A DNA stretch of 64,000 nt from Lederbergia lenta NBRC 16444. GTDB taxonomy: Bacteria > Bacillota > Bacilli > Bacillales > Bacillaceae_C. Positions within the stretch are counted from its first letter, which is position 1. Every line of letters begins with the position of its first letter. The notes beneath the pieces are model-generated. The model was not told the DNA's origin. It worked only from the letters and a program-made list of their open reading frames with translations, and did no database searches. The stretch spans positions 310,001 through 374,000 of the forward strand of contig NZ_BCVC01000003.1 of the NCBI RefSeq assembly GCF_001591545.1. Direction: 5' to 3'. The position numbers and the translations under genes were made by a program. Below, one piece after another: positions 43,856-52,646 of the stretch.

Positions 43856-44559
43856 TCTTCTTTACCTTGCGATAAGGGTTCAGTGATTTCTTCAAATTTA
43901 TAACCCACTCCCCAAACTGTTTGGAAAAATGGCTGCTCTGTTGTACCAATTTTATTTCGCAGTCTCTTAATATGAACATCAACTGTACGATCATCACCAT
44001 AAAATTGGTAACCCCATACGCTTTCTAGCAATTGTTCACGAGAAAAAACCTGTTTCGGATGTTGAATAAAATGATAGAGAAGATCAAATTCCTTTGGCGT
44101 TAAGTTTGTAATTTTATACCCATCCAGCATTACTTCTCGTGTATTTTTGTTAATTTTAAAATGAGTCGTCTCAATGGTATCTGAATTCTCTTTCTGTGGA
44201 TTGTATCTACGTGTCACCGCTTTAATACGCGCCATTAATGCAAGCGGGCTAAATGGCTTTGTCACATAATCATCCGCCCCCATTTCAAGGCCAAGCACTT
44301 GATCAGATTCCGTATCCTTTGCTGTCAGCATAATGATGGGAACAGATTTATTTTCCTGCCTGATTTTGCGACAAATGGTTACACCATCCATTCCCGGCAA
44401 CATCCAATCAATAATTAAACAATCCCACTTATCCTCTTGTGCACGTGCATAACCCTCAAGTCCATCCATGATAAAATGTCCTTCAATACCTTCTTTCACA
44501 AAAAACATTTCAAGCATAGAAGCAACACTTTCATTGTCTTCAATGACTAAAATTTTCAT
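43852..44559 (-). CDS. OmpR-family response regulator, CssR-like
   Basis: 235-residue regulator: receiver domain with Asp51 in CLIIDWMLPGMDG and Lys near 100 in YVTKPFS, then a winged helix with the recognition region GDDRTVDVHIKRLRNKIG ending TVWGVGYKFEE. It is followed by its kinase and preceded by htrA on the same strand, with a hairpin between. It is the obvious candidate to bind the tandem 11-mers upstream of htrA and the PrsA-like gene. The name CssR is not given as a symbol because only context supports it. Confidence 0.9.
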   Translation of the reverse strand: MKILVIEDNESVASMLEMFFVKEGIEGHFIMDGLEGYARAQEDKWDCLIIDWMLPGMDGVTICRKIRQENKSVPIIMLTAKDTESDQVLGLEMGADDYVTKPFSPLALMARIKAVTRRYNPQKENSDTIETTHFKINKNTREVMLDGYKITNLTPKEFDLLYHFIQHPKQVFSREQLLESVWGYQFYGDDRTVDVHIKRLRNKIGTTEQPFFQTVWGVGYKFEEITEPLSQGKEE

Positions 44560-44629
44560 CGATCTGCCTCCTTTCTACATTTCTCTGTCATTTAAAGGTA
44601 AACAGAATAGGTGAAATTAGCAACTACAA

Positions 44630-44659
44630 ACACCTCTTATCTAGTTTGATAAGAGGTGT
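44630..44659 (-). terminator. Hairpin between htrA and the regulator gene
   Basis: ACACCTCTTATC (44630-44641) pairs perfectly with GATAAGAGGTGT (44648-44659). The T-run on the - strand is short, so some read-through into the regulator gene is likely. Confidence 0.65.
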
Positions 44660-44663
44660 AGCA

Positions 44664-45866
44664 TTAACCTAAGGTAATTTGAATGACTTTCAATTCGCTG
44701 CCCCGATATACTTTCAAAGAAACTTTATCGCCAGTTTTGAATTCGGAATATAATAGTTTCCTAAGCTCACTTGAACTTTTTACTTCCTTATCATTCATGC
44801 CAACAATAACATCCTGTACCTCTAATCCTGCTTTTGCTGCAGCAGACTCCGGATCGACTTGTGTTACCATCACGCCTCCCTCGACTTCCAACGGTAATTG
44901 CTGTACATATTGCTGTGGTACTTGCGCAAGCTCGGCTAAACTTACACCCATATATGGACGTTCAACTTTCCCATTTTTAATCATTTCTTCGATTAATGGT
45001 ATTGCATCGTTACTTGGAATCGCAAATCCAAGACCTTCCACACCATTTTCAGCTATTTTCAAGCTGTTAATCCCAATTAGTTCGCCAGCCGAATTGATAA
45101 GACCACCACCACTGTTTCCCGGATTAATCGCCGCATCTGTTTGGATCACATTTAAATCCCATTCGCCAGCCGATGTCTTGACATTGATAGAACGTTTGAC
45201 AGCACTAATGATTCCTTGTGTTACAGTTCGGGAGAAGTCGCTTCCGAGCGGATTACCAATTGCTACGACTTGTTCTCCCGCCCTTAATTTATCTGAATCA
45301 CCAAACTCGAGAATTGTATCAGCATATTTGGCATCCATTTTTAAAACAGCCAAATCACTTAATGCATCCGCTCCAACGAGTTCCGCTGTTGTTTTCTCGC
45401 CACTTTCTAGTGATATCTCAATTTTCTCAGCACCTTCAATGACATGATTATTCGTCACAATATAGGCGCTCTTCCCATCTTTTCTAATAATAACGCCTGA
45501 GCCAGAACCAGCCGCTTGGATTTCCGAATCCTGAGAGAAACGGTTATTTGTATGTTGAAACTTTTCTACACCGACTATCGCTTTCGAAGCATTCTCTACC
45601 ATATCGGCTAACGATTCAGTATTTGCAGATGTTTGTTGAACATCATAAGTATTTTTATCCTCTTTTTGCGTAATCGGCGTATTATTACTTATCGGAGCTT
45701 CTTCCCTTTCTAACAAGCCCGTATTCGTCACAACAGCCAATGTTAGAACAGAGCCGATCACTCCAGCACCAATGGCCGATAAGAATTTACCCCCTCTTGG
45801 TTTCTTTGGCTTCTGGCGGTTTTCATCTATTGTATGCATTCCATTATTTTCATTCATATCGTTCAT
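44664..45866 (-). CDS. htrA: HtrA/DegP-like membrane-anchored serine protease
   Basis: 400-residue quality-control protease. A cytoplasmic tail rich in Asn/Lys (1-28) is followed by one membrane segment (about 29-50), a trypsin-like domain with the complete catalytic triad His141 (IVTNNHVIEG), Asp171 (ALSDLAVLKM) and Ser252 (NPGNSGGGLI), and one C-terminal PDZ domain (about 300-400, EVQDVIVGMNDKEVKSSSEL). The ATG at 45866 has AGGAGG 9 bases before it; the frame is open 20 codons further. B. subtilis HtrA/HtrB are induced by CssRS, and the same regulatory layout is found here. It degrades or refolds misfolded proteins outside the membrane. Confidence 0.95.
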   Translation of the reverse strand: MNDMNENNGMHTIDENRQKPKKPRGGKFLSAIGAGVIGSVLTLAVVTNTGLLEREEAPISNNTPITQKEDKNTYDVQQTSANTESLADMVENASKAIVGVEKFQHTNNRFSQDSEIQAAGSGSGVIIRKDGKSAYIVTNNHVIEGAEKIEISLESGEKTTAELVGADALSDLAVLKMDAKYADTILEFGDSDKLRAGEQVVAIGNPLGSDFSRTVTQGIISAVKRSINVKTSAGEWDLNVIQTDAAINPGNSGGGLINSAGELIGINSLKIAENGVEGLGFAIPSNDAIPLIEEMIKNGKVERPYMGVSLAELAQVPQQYVQQLPLEVEGGVMVTQVDPESAAAKAGLEVQDVIVGMNDKEVKSSSELRKLLYSEFKTGDKVSLKVYRGSELKVIQITLG

Positions 45867-45917
45867 GTTTCCTTTCCTCCTCGTTAATGATTTCTTATTA
45901 TTATCATAGCCAGAATA

Positions 45918-45939
45918 TATGAACAAATTATTAACGAAC
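45918..45939 (-). promoter_or_regulatory. Direct-repeat regulator site upstream of htrA
   Basis: TATGAACAAAT and TATTAACGAAC (+ strand) match the double site at 42030-42051 in 20 of 22 positions. A TATGAT/GATAAT-like -10 lies just downstream on the - strand with a poor -35, as expected for an activated promoter. Confidence 0.7.
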
Positions 45940-45976
45940 CTTTAAAAAATACGAAAATTACTGAAGACAGCCATAT

Positions 45977-46005
45977 TTGACAGATGAAGTTCATATATCT
46001 ATAAT
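45977..46005 (+). promoter_or_regulatory. Consensus sigma-A promoter of the Mn riboswitch
   Basis: TTGACA (45977-45982), a 17-base spacer and TATAAT (46000-46005): a perfect consensus. TTAAC-AAC-GTTAA follows immediately and could be an operator. Confidence 0.9.
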
Positions 46006-46037
46006 TAACAACGTTAATCTTAAATAATTTCTTCCGT

Positions 46038-46153
46038 ATAAGGGGAGTAGCTATACAATAAAGTCGTCAATACAGGATGTTAGATCCTCGGCTTTATTGG
46101 CAACGTATGTTGTTTGCGAGACCTTACCGATTTTTTTGGTAAGGTCTTTTTAT
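46038..46153 (+). ncRNA. yybP-ykoY manganese riboswitch with terminator
   Basis: The conserved elements are in order: GGGGAGTAGC (46042-46051), AATAAAGTCGTCAATACAGG, CGGCTTTATTGGCAACGTAT, GTTGTTTGCGAGACCTTACC. The 3' part forms a terminator, GACCTTACC (46120-46128) with GGTAAGGTC (46138-46146) plus T-run. Mn2+ binding to this class favours read-through in characterised cases. The gene downstream is unusual for the class (see findings). Confidence 0.92.
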
Positions 46154-46159
46154 TTTCTT

Positions 46160-46200
46160 AAAAGGCGTTATTACCAAAATCGGTAATAACGCCTTTTTTT
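46160..46200 (+). terminator. Second terminator behind the Mn riboswitch
   Basis: AAAAGGCGTTATTACC (46160-46175) pairs perfectly with GGTAATAACGCCTTTT (46182-46197), loop of 6, then more T. It stands between the riboswitch and the kinase-like gene. Confidence 0.9.
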
Positions 46201-46231
46201 ATTTAAATGAAGGATGAAGGAGGGCCACATT

Positions 46232-46861
46232 ATGAGCCTTTTCGAAAAATTAGCGCAGAGCATAGTCATTGGCAATAAATGTAATAGACCACTAATCATA
46301 GGGTATGATGACAGTTTAACCCTTGCAGGAGTTGGAAGGAGTGCTTTTGTATTTAAGATTCAGCATACAAACAAGGTGATAAAAGTTTTTTTCCCTGAAC
46401 ACCAGCATCTCGCAAAAGAAGAAGCTGAGGTGTATAAAGACATCCAACATATCGATTATTACCCTGTTCTCTATGAGGTTGGTATGAATTATATCGTCAT
46501 AGATTATATTGATGGCTACACATTTTTTGAATGTCTAACTAAGGGGATTGAAATTACGGAGGAAGAGATCAAAAAAGTGGATCTTGCCTTAACATTGGCA
46601 AGAAAGCAAGGGTTAAATCCTTCGGATATTCATTTGCGCAATATATTAATCACTTCCACTAAGGAAATAATATTGATTGATGTAGCCCGCTTTCGACAAT
46701 TAAAAACGTGTAATCAATGGTTAGATTTAAAGATTGCTTTCTATCGCTTTTATACAAAGCGCTTTTTCCCTAAAAAAATTCCCGCATTTATTCTCAATTG
46801 TATCGCCGCTTTATATAAATTTTTTCACAGAAAAAATATAATTACTGGAGGAATCTCATGA
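46232..46861 (+). CDS. Small Ser/Thr protein kinase-like protein (YrzF-like)
   Basis: 209-residue kinase-like fold resembling B. subtilis YrzF and RIO-type kinases. A glycine-rich-loop-like segment AGVGRSAFVFKI (32-43), a lysine at VIKVFF (Lys51), the catalytic-loop-like SDIHLRNILI (Asp132, Asn137) and a metal Asp in ILIDVARF (Asp150) are all in place, but the usual HRD motif and activation segment are missing. The C-terminal 40 residues contain a hydrophobic helix next to basic residues (RFFPKKIPAFILNCIAALYK). GGAGG lies 8 bases before the ATG; an earlier in-frame ATG at 46214 is less good. It overlaps the following lipoprotein gene by 4 bases. Confidence 0.8.
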   Translation: MSLFEKLAQSIVIGNKCNRPLIIGYDDSLTLAGVGRSAFVFKIQHTNKVIKVFFPEHQHLAKEEAEVYKDIQHIDYYPVLYEVGMNYIVIDYIDGYTFFECLTKGIEITEEEIKKVDLALTLARKQGLNPSDIHLRNILITSTKEIILIDVARFRQLKTCNQWLDLKIAFYRFYTKRFFPKKIPAFILNCIAALYKFFHRKNIITGGIS

Positions 46862-47304
46862 AAAAAATCATTGCTGTTTTCGGACTATTATCTATGATAA
46901 TCCTTAGCGGTTGCTCACTAATTGAAGATGTAAATCATTCACTTGATTACGTAAATAAAGGAACGGATTATATTCATACTACACAAAGTTTTGCTAATGA
47001 ATTACCCACTCTTGCTCAAGATGCTATTGCAAATAAGGAAGCAAGGGAAGATTTAGAAAGCAAGCTCCAAGCAATGAAGGAAGAAATACAAGCATTTAAC
47101 GAAATTGAGGCTCCTTCCATCGCATCCGATATCCATAACAGCATAGTAAGCTCTAATAAGAAATTGGAAGAAGGAATTGACTTATATTTAAGCCACATTG
47201 AAAACGGAACATTTGATACAGATTTGCTAGAAAACTCGGAGATAATGACTACAATTACTGAACTTAACGAGTTAAAAAATCAAATAGAAGAATTAGGTTT
47301 ATAA
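46858..47304 (+). CDS. DUF6376-like lipoprotein
   Basis: 148-residue lipoprotein: Lys-rich start, hydrophobic run and lipobox LSGC (Cys19). The mature part is helical with heptad-like spacing (EDLESKLQAMKEEIQAFNEI, TTITELNELKNQIEELGL), similar to the DUF6376 proteins of Bacillus. It starts in the stop of the kinase-like gene (ATGA) with GGAGG before it, so both are made together and the lipoprotein would be under the same riboswitch if read-through occurs. The function is unknown. Confidence 0.75.
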   Translation: MKKIIAVFGLLSMIILSGCSLIEDVNHSLDYVNKGTDYIHTTQSFANELPTLAQDAIANKEAREDLESKLQAMKEEIQAFNEIEAPSIASDIHNSIVSSNKKLEEGIDLYLSHIENGTFDTDLLENSEIMTTITELNELKNQIEELGL

Positions 47305-47390
47305 AACCCTACTTTTTATTAAAGTTAAAAAGTAGAGTATGATAAAAATGACATCATTTTTTAAAATGCATTTTTAATGGAGGGATTGAT

Positions 47391-48386
47391 TTGAAAGCAA
47401 TTGTACATGCAGAGAACGCTGGAGTTGCAGGACTTTCTTATCGTGAAATGGAAGAAATGCTTCCTAATGTTGGAGAGGTAAGAATCAAATTAAAAACGGC
47501 TGGGCTTAATCACCGCGATTTATTTGTATTGAACCGCCATCTACCGACTGATCCACCATTAATTATTGGCTCTGACGGGGCTGGAATAGTTGATGCAGTC
47601 GGGGAAGGAGTTACAAATGTTCAAATCGGGGACGAGGTGATTATAAATCCAGGCCTCGGTTGGAAAGAAAATAGCGAAGCACCCCCGAAAGAATTCGATA
47701 TAGTTGGTTTACCTGGGCACGGAACATTTTCTGAAAAAATCATACTTCCAGCCGAAAATGCAGTTCCGAAACCTACACACTTAACATGGGAAGAAGCAGG
47801 GGTATTAGCTCTTCCCGCACTAACAGCTTATAGGGCCTTATTTACGAGAGGAAAACTTAGCGCTGGAAAGACATTATTGATCCCAGGTATCGGTAGTGGA
47901 GTAGCTACATTTATTTTACAGTTTGCAAAAGCAGCAGGTGCGACCGTATATGTCACTTCACGATCGCAAGAAAAATGCCAATTAGCACTCGAACTAGGTG
48001 CAGATAAAGCAATTGATAGTAATGGAGATTGGGATCAAGCTCTATCAGGAGAAAAAGCTGACCTTGTCATTGAATCCGTTGGGGCTGCTACTTTTCATAA
48101 ATCACTTAATCAACTACGTCCTGGGGGAACGATCGTTGCCTTTGGAGCATCAGCAGGAGATGAAATTCAGCTAAATTTACGTGACTTTTTCTATGGCCAG
48201 TTCAATTTACTTGGCTCAACGATGGGCAGTGCAGAGGAACTGAGTGAGATGATTGATTTTATAGAATCACATAAAATAAAACCTGTCATCGATCAATTTT
48301 TCACACTCAATCAATTTGAACAAGCTTTTGAGCGTCTAAATAAAGCAGAACAATTTGGAAAAATCGGCTTCTCTATTAAAGATTGA
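47391..48386 (+). CDS. Zinc-type alcohol dehydrogenase/quinone oxidoreductase-like (MDR)
   Basis: 331-residue medium-chain dehydrogenase of the YogA/quinone-oxidoreductase type. N-terminal GroES-like domain with GLNHRDLFVLNRHLP and GSDGAGIVDAVGEGV, then a Rossmann domain with LLIPGIGSGVATFILQFAKA in place of the usual AxxGGVG. The catalytic zinc Cys is not evident (NHRD instead of C-x-x-D), so it probably works without zinc as an NADPH-dependent reductase. The start is TTG with GGAGG 7-8 bases before it. It is monocistronic, with a terminator downstream. Confidence 0.88.
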   Translation: MKAIVHAENAGVAGLSYREMEEMLPNVGEVRIKLKTAGLNHRDLFVLNRHLPTDPPLIIGSDGAGIVDAVGEGVTNVQIGDEVIINPGLGWKENSEAPPKEFDIVGLPGHGTFSEKIILPAENAVPKPTHLTWEEAGVLALPALTAYRALFTRGKLSAGKTLLIPGIGSGVATFILQFAKAAGATVYVTSRSQEKCQLALELGADKAIDSNGDWDQALSGEKADLVIESVGAATFHKSLNQLRPGGTIVAFGASAGDEIQLNLRDFFYGQFNLLGSTMGSAEELSEMIDFIESHKIKPVIDQFFTLNQFEQAFERLNKAEQFGKIGFSIKD

Positions 48387-48398
48387 TAGCATACGAAT

Positions 48399-48433
48399 AA
48401 AAAGGACAAAGCCTAATGCTTTGTCCTTTTTAC
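48399..48433 (+). terminator. Terminator of the MDR gene
   Basis: AAAAAGGACAAAGC pairs perfectly with GCTTTGTCCTTTTT around a 5-base loop. Confidence 0.9.
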
Positions 48434-48512
48434 TCTAAGCCCTTATTCCTATAGATTTTTCCCCTTCTTCAAGATATGATTCTATTGAAAATGTTGTATG
48501 AGGAGGAGCCGT

Positions 48513-50483
48513 TTGAAAAAGCTACCTATCGTTTTTTTATGTATATTCTTTATTGTTTTCACTTTTACATCACAAACATCCGCACGTTCTCTCTCTATCG
48601 ACGATGTGCATATACGAGCATTAATTACACCTGACGGTAATCTACTTATTAATGAAATGTTTACCTATACATTTGATGGTTCCTATAAAAATGTGAGGCG
48701 CTCTGTTCATAAAGCACATCATAATGGTGTGAAGGAATTTGAAGCATATGAGTTGATGAATCCAAATGCCTCACTTGAAGCCATTGATAAAAATGATATG
48801 CGCCAACTGGATGTTCATCCAAACGACAATCATTATACAGCTAATTTAGCTGTTAAAAATGAAAGTAAAAAAGTCGTGTATGTATATATTCTTGAGAACG
48901 CAGTGAGGTCTTATGAAACATATAGCGATGTGACAGTTCCCTTTTTTGGAACAGACAGTAATCATGATACAGATATACAAAATGTCACAATTGATTTTGT
49001 ATTTCCAGATAAATTAAATTCTAATACATACCATGCTTTTCTTCATGATGAAGAAGGATATGTCGTTCAAAAGACAGAAGAAGTCGTTCGGTTTTTCACA
49101 CCAATTTCCAAGATGCGTAGGTTGACAGAACCACGCATTTTATTTCCTTCATCTATTATGACAGGACAACAAAAAGGAAAGGAACCGATATCATTAGAAA
49201 AAGCATTACAACAGGAAGAAAAAGCAGGAATATCTGTTAATGCAATAAGTGACACACAAGAAATATTTACTCACTTTCTTTTCCTGTTATCTGGATTATT
49301 TATAATAGCTGCTGGCTGTTTACTTCTGCTACCTCAGCGTAGATTAAGAAGCCATGCTCGTCCTGAAGATTTACTGAAATATGACCCATTTTATTTGTAC
49401 ATCATTGATCGGGTTGCTGTAAAAGATCCATACGCATTATTAGCAGGTGTTTATTCTCTTGTAGAAAAAGGTTGTGTGACAGTCCGTAAAGCTTCTACCC
49501 TCACTCGATTTCAAAGGGATCCTGGTGCACCTAAAAATACACTCGCATTTACCTTTCATCCTTCAACTACTCCTTTATCCGAAAGCGAAAAAGGTTTACT
49601 TGACTGGCTATTTACGAGAAAACAGAAGTTAGGGCAAAGGTTTTTTTCCCTTAATAATATATACGGTGCAACGAAAAAGGAAAAGGAAGCAAAAGAGATA
49701 AACGGATATTTCCGAAAGCGAATCAAACATTTACATCAGGAAGATAATTGGTTCCGCCAGGTTCTTCTTGAGTTAAAAGAGAGACAATTGATTAGTGGCT
49801 GGTTATATCCTATTTCTACCCGTATCTTAATAGCTTTGGTGCTTATTTTAACAACTTACACCTATTTTATTAAGGCATCATCCGGTTTTGGAATTATTCT
49901 TTATCTCATTGTTTCTGTTTTTTTGCTCAGAAATGCATGGACTTCTTTAATAAGAAAACAAGTCTTGGCTTTTTTCTTTGTCACTATGATCACAGGTTGG
50001 ATTTTCGTAGAGATAGAATTTATTCTCCCATTCACACTATTCATTTGCGCAATGATCATCTTTTATTTGACTGTACCTCGTTTTATATTATCGAGAGAAG
50101 CTGCTGAAGTAAGAGCGGAAATTCGTCATTTCAGAAAGATGATTCGCAAAGAGGGTATTCCTTCTAGTATAGATGAATCCAAATTGGATAAATGGATGAT
50201 TCGAGCTGTACTTTTGAACGTAAAAAGGTTTGAGCTAGATATGAATCAATTCAAAAAGCCGATGGATGAATTTATACTAATAGCACCGATGAGCGCTCTT
50301 GTTTTTAATGGTGAGGACCCATCCTCTTACTTATTAAAAACTTGGAAATGGAGCATGCCTTTCGTTATGCGGCCTTCGGTAAACAAAAGCTCTGGAAAAA
50401 GGAATAATAGCGATAGTGGCGGTGATGGATTTTCCAGTGGTGGGGATAGTGGCGGTGATGGAGGAGGGGCAGGAGCGGATTAA
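48513..50483 (+). CDS. DUF2207 membrane protein, first copy
   Basis: 656 residues: a signal/anchor segment (about 3-22, ending TSARSLSID), an extracytoplasmic beta-rich DUF2207 domain (about 25-240, with VRRSVHKAHHNGVKEF and an RLTEPRILFP end), a membrane segment (about 248-270), a cytoplasmic part, three more membrane segments near 440-530 and a C-terminal helical region. It ends in a Gly/Ser-rich tail (GGDGFSSGGDSGGDGGGAGA) typical of the family. An ATG at 48498 is in frame but overlaps the ribosome site; TTG at 48513 has GGAGG 6 bases before it, exactly as in the second copy. The function is unknown. Confidence 0.85.
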   Translation: MKKLPIVFLCIFFIVFTFTSQTSARSLSIDDVHIRALITPDGNLLINEMFTYTFDGSYKNVRRSVHKAHHNGVKEFEAYELMNPNASLEAIDKNDMRQLDVHPNDNHYTANLAVKNESKKVVYVYILENAVRSYETYSDVTVPFFGTDSNHDTDIQNVTIDFVFPDKLNSNTYHAFLHDEEGYVVQKTEEVVRFFTPISKMRRLTEPRILFPSSIMTGQQKGKEPISLEKALQQEEKAGISVNAISDTQEIFTHFLFLLSGLFIIAAGCLLLLPQRRLRSHARPEDLLKYDPFYLYIIDRVAVKDPYALLAGVYSLVEKGCVTVRKASTLTRFQRDPGAPKNTLAFTFHPSTTPLSESEKGLLDWLFTRKQKLGQRFFSLNNIYGATKKEKEAKEINGYFRKRIKHLHQEDNWFRQVLLELKERQLISGWLYPISTRILIALVLILTTYTYFIKASSGFGIILYLIVSVFLLRNAWTSLIRKQVLAFFFVTMITGWIFVEIEFILPFTLFICAMIIFYLTVPRFILSREAAEVRAEIRHFRKMIRKEGIPSSIDESKLDKWMIRAVLLNVKRFELDMNQFKKPMDEFILIAPMSALVFNGEDPSSYLLKTWKWSMPFVMRPSVNKSSGKRNNSDSGGDGFSSGGDSGGDGGGAGAD

Positions 50484-50666
50484 CTTCCTTAACTATTGTC
50501 GAATGATCCTTATATATAAATAATTAGAAAAGCATACTAACATTAGTATGTTTTTTCTTAATGATAATCGCGATTTTCACCAAATTACTGTTTTAAGTCA
50601 TTCTCCCTATGGAAATTACCTCCAAGTCAAGCTATGCTTTAGTGGAAACATTCGAGGAGGTATCAT

Positions 50667-52595
50667 TTGAAAAAGCTATATGTATGTTTTTTGCTTATAT
50701 TTTCTTTTTCTATTATTTTTGTCACACAAGTTTCTGCACGTTCACTTTCTATTGATAAGGTGGATATTAAATCAACCATTTTACCCAATGGTGATTTGCT
50801 AATGAAGGAAGCTTTTACATACACTTTTAAAGGTAATTATCATGTCGTTAGACGATCCGTGCATAGTGGACATCATAATGGTATTTTTCAATTTCAAGCC
50901 TATGAGCTCCTTAATTCGGATGCTACTCTTGAAACAATGACTCAGGAAGACCTTAGTCAGCTAGAAGTCTCTTTAGAAAACAATCGATATTTTGCTACTC
51001 TTCCTGTTAAAGATGAAAAGAAAACGATCGTTTATTCCTATACACTTAAAAATGCGATAAAGTCATATAATTCATATAGTGATTTAATCATTCCTTTTTT
51101 CGCGGAAAATAAAAATCATGACATCGATTTACATAACGTAACGATCGATATTATTTTCCCTGAAAAGTTAGACCCGAATACATATCATGCATTTTTCCAT
51201 GATGAGAAAGGTGAAGTAATTCGGAAAGGCGAAGATTTCGTCAGGTTTTCCACTCCGGTTTCTAGGATGTACCGATTGACGGAAATACGTCTCCTATTCC
51301 CTTCTTCCATCATGTATGAGCAGCAGAAACTTCCTGATCCAGCACCTCTAAAGGAGACCTTAGATTTAGAAGAAGCATCGGTTCCAAAGGAGATAATTTC
51401 TGAAGAAGAGGATATAGCTAAAGCTTATACTACTCAGAGAAAAATGCGAAATTCATTCGAAAGAATGCTACCTATTTTTTCAGTTGCGCTCGGAGTACTA
51501 GCTATTCTATTGCTTTTACTTCCACAGCGACTTGTAAGAAGCAAGACTACTTCAGAAAAATTACTAAACTATGATCCACTCTACTTATATATGATCGATA
51601 GAGAAGGTACCAAAGATTCCTATGCCTTCTTTGCTGGTTTGTATTCCCTTGTTGAAAAAGGCTATGTATCAGTGAAAAAGATCCCAACGTCTAGACGTAT
51701 ACAAAATGACCCTGAGGCACCAAAAAATACACTCTCTTTTATCTTTCATCCATACAAAGTGAAATTAGCAGAAGGTGAAAAACACCTAGTAGATTGGTTA
51801 TTCATAGGTAAGCTTAAACAAGGAAATCGCCTTTTTTCATTAAATAATATCTATGGCAGAACAAAAAGGGAAAAGAAAAACAATGATTTCTCATATAGAG
51901 AAGAGTTAAATATTTTTCATAAAGATGAGAGTATTTGGTTCAACAATTTGATAGATAAAATGACACAAACAAAAATGCTAGGTGGTAAATTATATTTGAT
52001 CATTGGCCGCATGTTTATGATTATTGCCACGTTATCCGTTATAGCCGGATATTATACCCATTCAGGTTCTGGGTTTTGGCTTATCATGTATCTTATCTTT
52101 GCACCCTTTTTAATACATGAAGCATGGGTTAGAAAAAGTAGAAAACGAATTTTAACTTATTTCTTCCTTTCTATATTCGCTGGATGGTTAGTAGTTGATT
52201 CAGTGGTTTTTCCTGAAATCTCCCTATTTATTATCACCTTGGCTATCGTATTTTTCTTCACACCACGCTATATTCTATCGAAGGAAGCGAGAGAAGTTAA
52301 AGCAGAAATTCGACATTTCAAGGCAGTTCTTAGTAGTGAGGGTGTTCCTAGCGATGTATCGGGAGCGGAGCTGGAGAAGTGGGTTACAAGAGCTATCCTG
52401 TTAGATGCGAGGAAGTTAAGCCAACATGCGACTCACTTATCTATAGTAGAAATGGATAATTCTCTTCACCAGCCCCTAACTGATTTGTTTATATCTGGTG
52501 AAGAACCCACAAGCTACTTAATAAAAACGTGGAAGTCGAGTGAGCCTTCATTAACTTCGCAATTTTTCGATGCATTAAACACTAGAACTAATTGA
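50667..52595 (+). CDS. DUF2207 membrane protein, second copy
   Basis: 642-residue paralog of the previous gene with the same order of parts: signal segment ending VSARSLSID, outer domain with VRRSVHSGHHNGIFQF and RLTEIRLLFP, membrane segment near 265-285, further membrane segments around 445-530 and a C-terminal helical region. It lacks the Gly/Ser-rich tail and ends SQFFDALNTRTN. The TTG start has GGAGG 6 bases before it. The two copies are 183 bases apart on the same strand and clearly arose by duplication, with much divergence. A hairpin terminator follows. Confidence 0.85.
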   Translation: MKKLYVCFLLIFSFSIIFVTQVSARSLSIDKVDIKSTILPNGDLLMKEAFTYTFKGNYHVVRRSVHSGHHNGIFQFQAYELLNSDATLETMTQEDLSQLEVSLENNRYFATLPVKDEKKTIVYSYTLKNAIKSYNSYSDLIIPFFAENKNHDIDLHNVTIDIIFPEKLDPNTYHAFFHDEKGEVIRKGEDFVRFSTPVSRMYRLTEIRLLFPSSIMYEQQKLPDPAPLKETLDLEEASVPKEIISEEEDIAKAYTTQRKMRNSFERMLPIFSVALGVLAILLLLLPQRLVRSKTTSEKLLNYDPLYLYMIDREGTKDSYAFFAGLYSLVEKGYVSVKKIPTSRRIQNDPEAPKNTLSFIFHPYKVKLAEGEKHLVDWLFIGKLKQGNRLFSLNNIYGRTKREKKNNDFSYREELNIFHKDESIWFNNLIDKMTQTKMLGGKLYLIIGRMFMIIATLSVIAGYYTHSGSGFWLIMYLIFAPFLIHEAWVRKSRKRILTYFFLSIFAGWLVVDSVVFPEISLFIITLAIVFFFTPRYILSKEAREVKAEIRHFKAVLSSEGVPSDVSGAELEKWVTRAILLDARKLSQHATHLSIVEMDNSLHQPLTDLFISGEEPTSYLIKTWKSSEPSLTSQFFDALNTRTN

Positions 52596-52604
52596 TCAGA
52601 AACA

Positions 52605-52644
52605 TAATACCTCGAAACGGATAAGTCCGTTCGAGGTATTATTT
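52605..52644. terminator. Bidirectional terminator
   Basis: ATAATACCTCGAAACGGA pairs with TCCGTTCGAGGTATTAT with one bulge. It separates convergent genes. Confidence 0.85.
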
Positions 52645-52646
52645 GC

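Noticed and set aside
44683-45447. 254-codon + strand ORF opposite htrA
   Set aside because: Antisense to the protease with an intact catalytic triad; its composition mirrors codon bias of the real gene.
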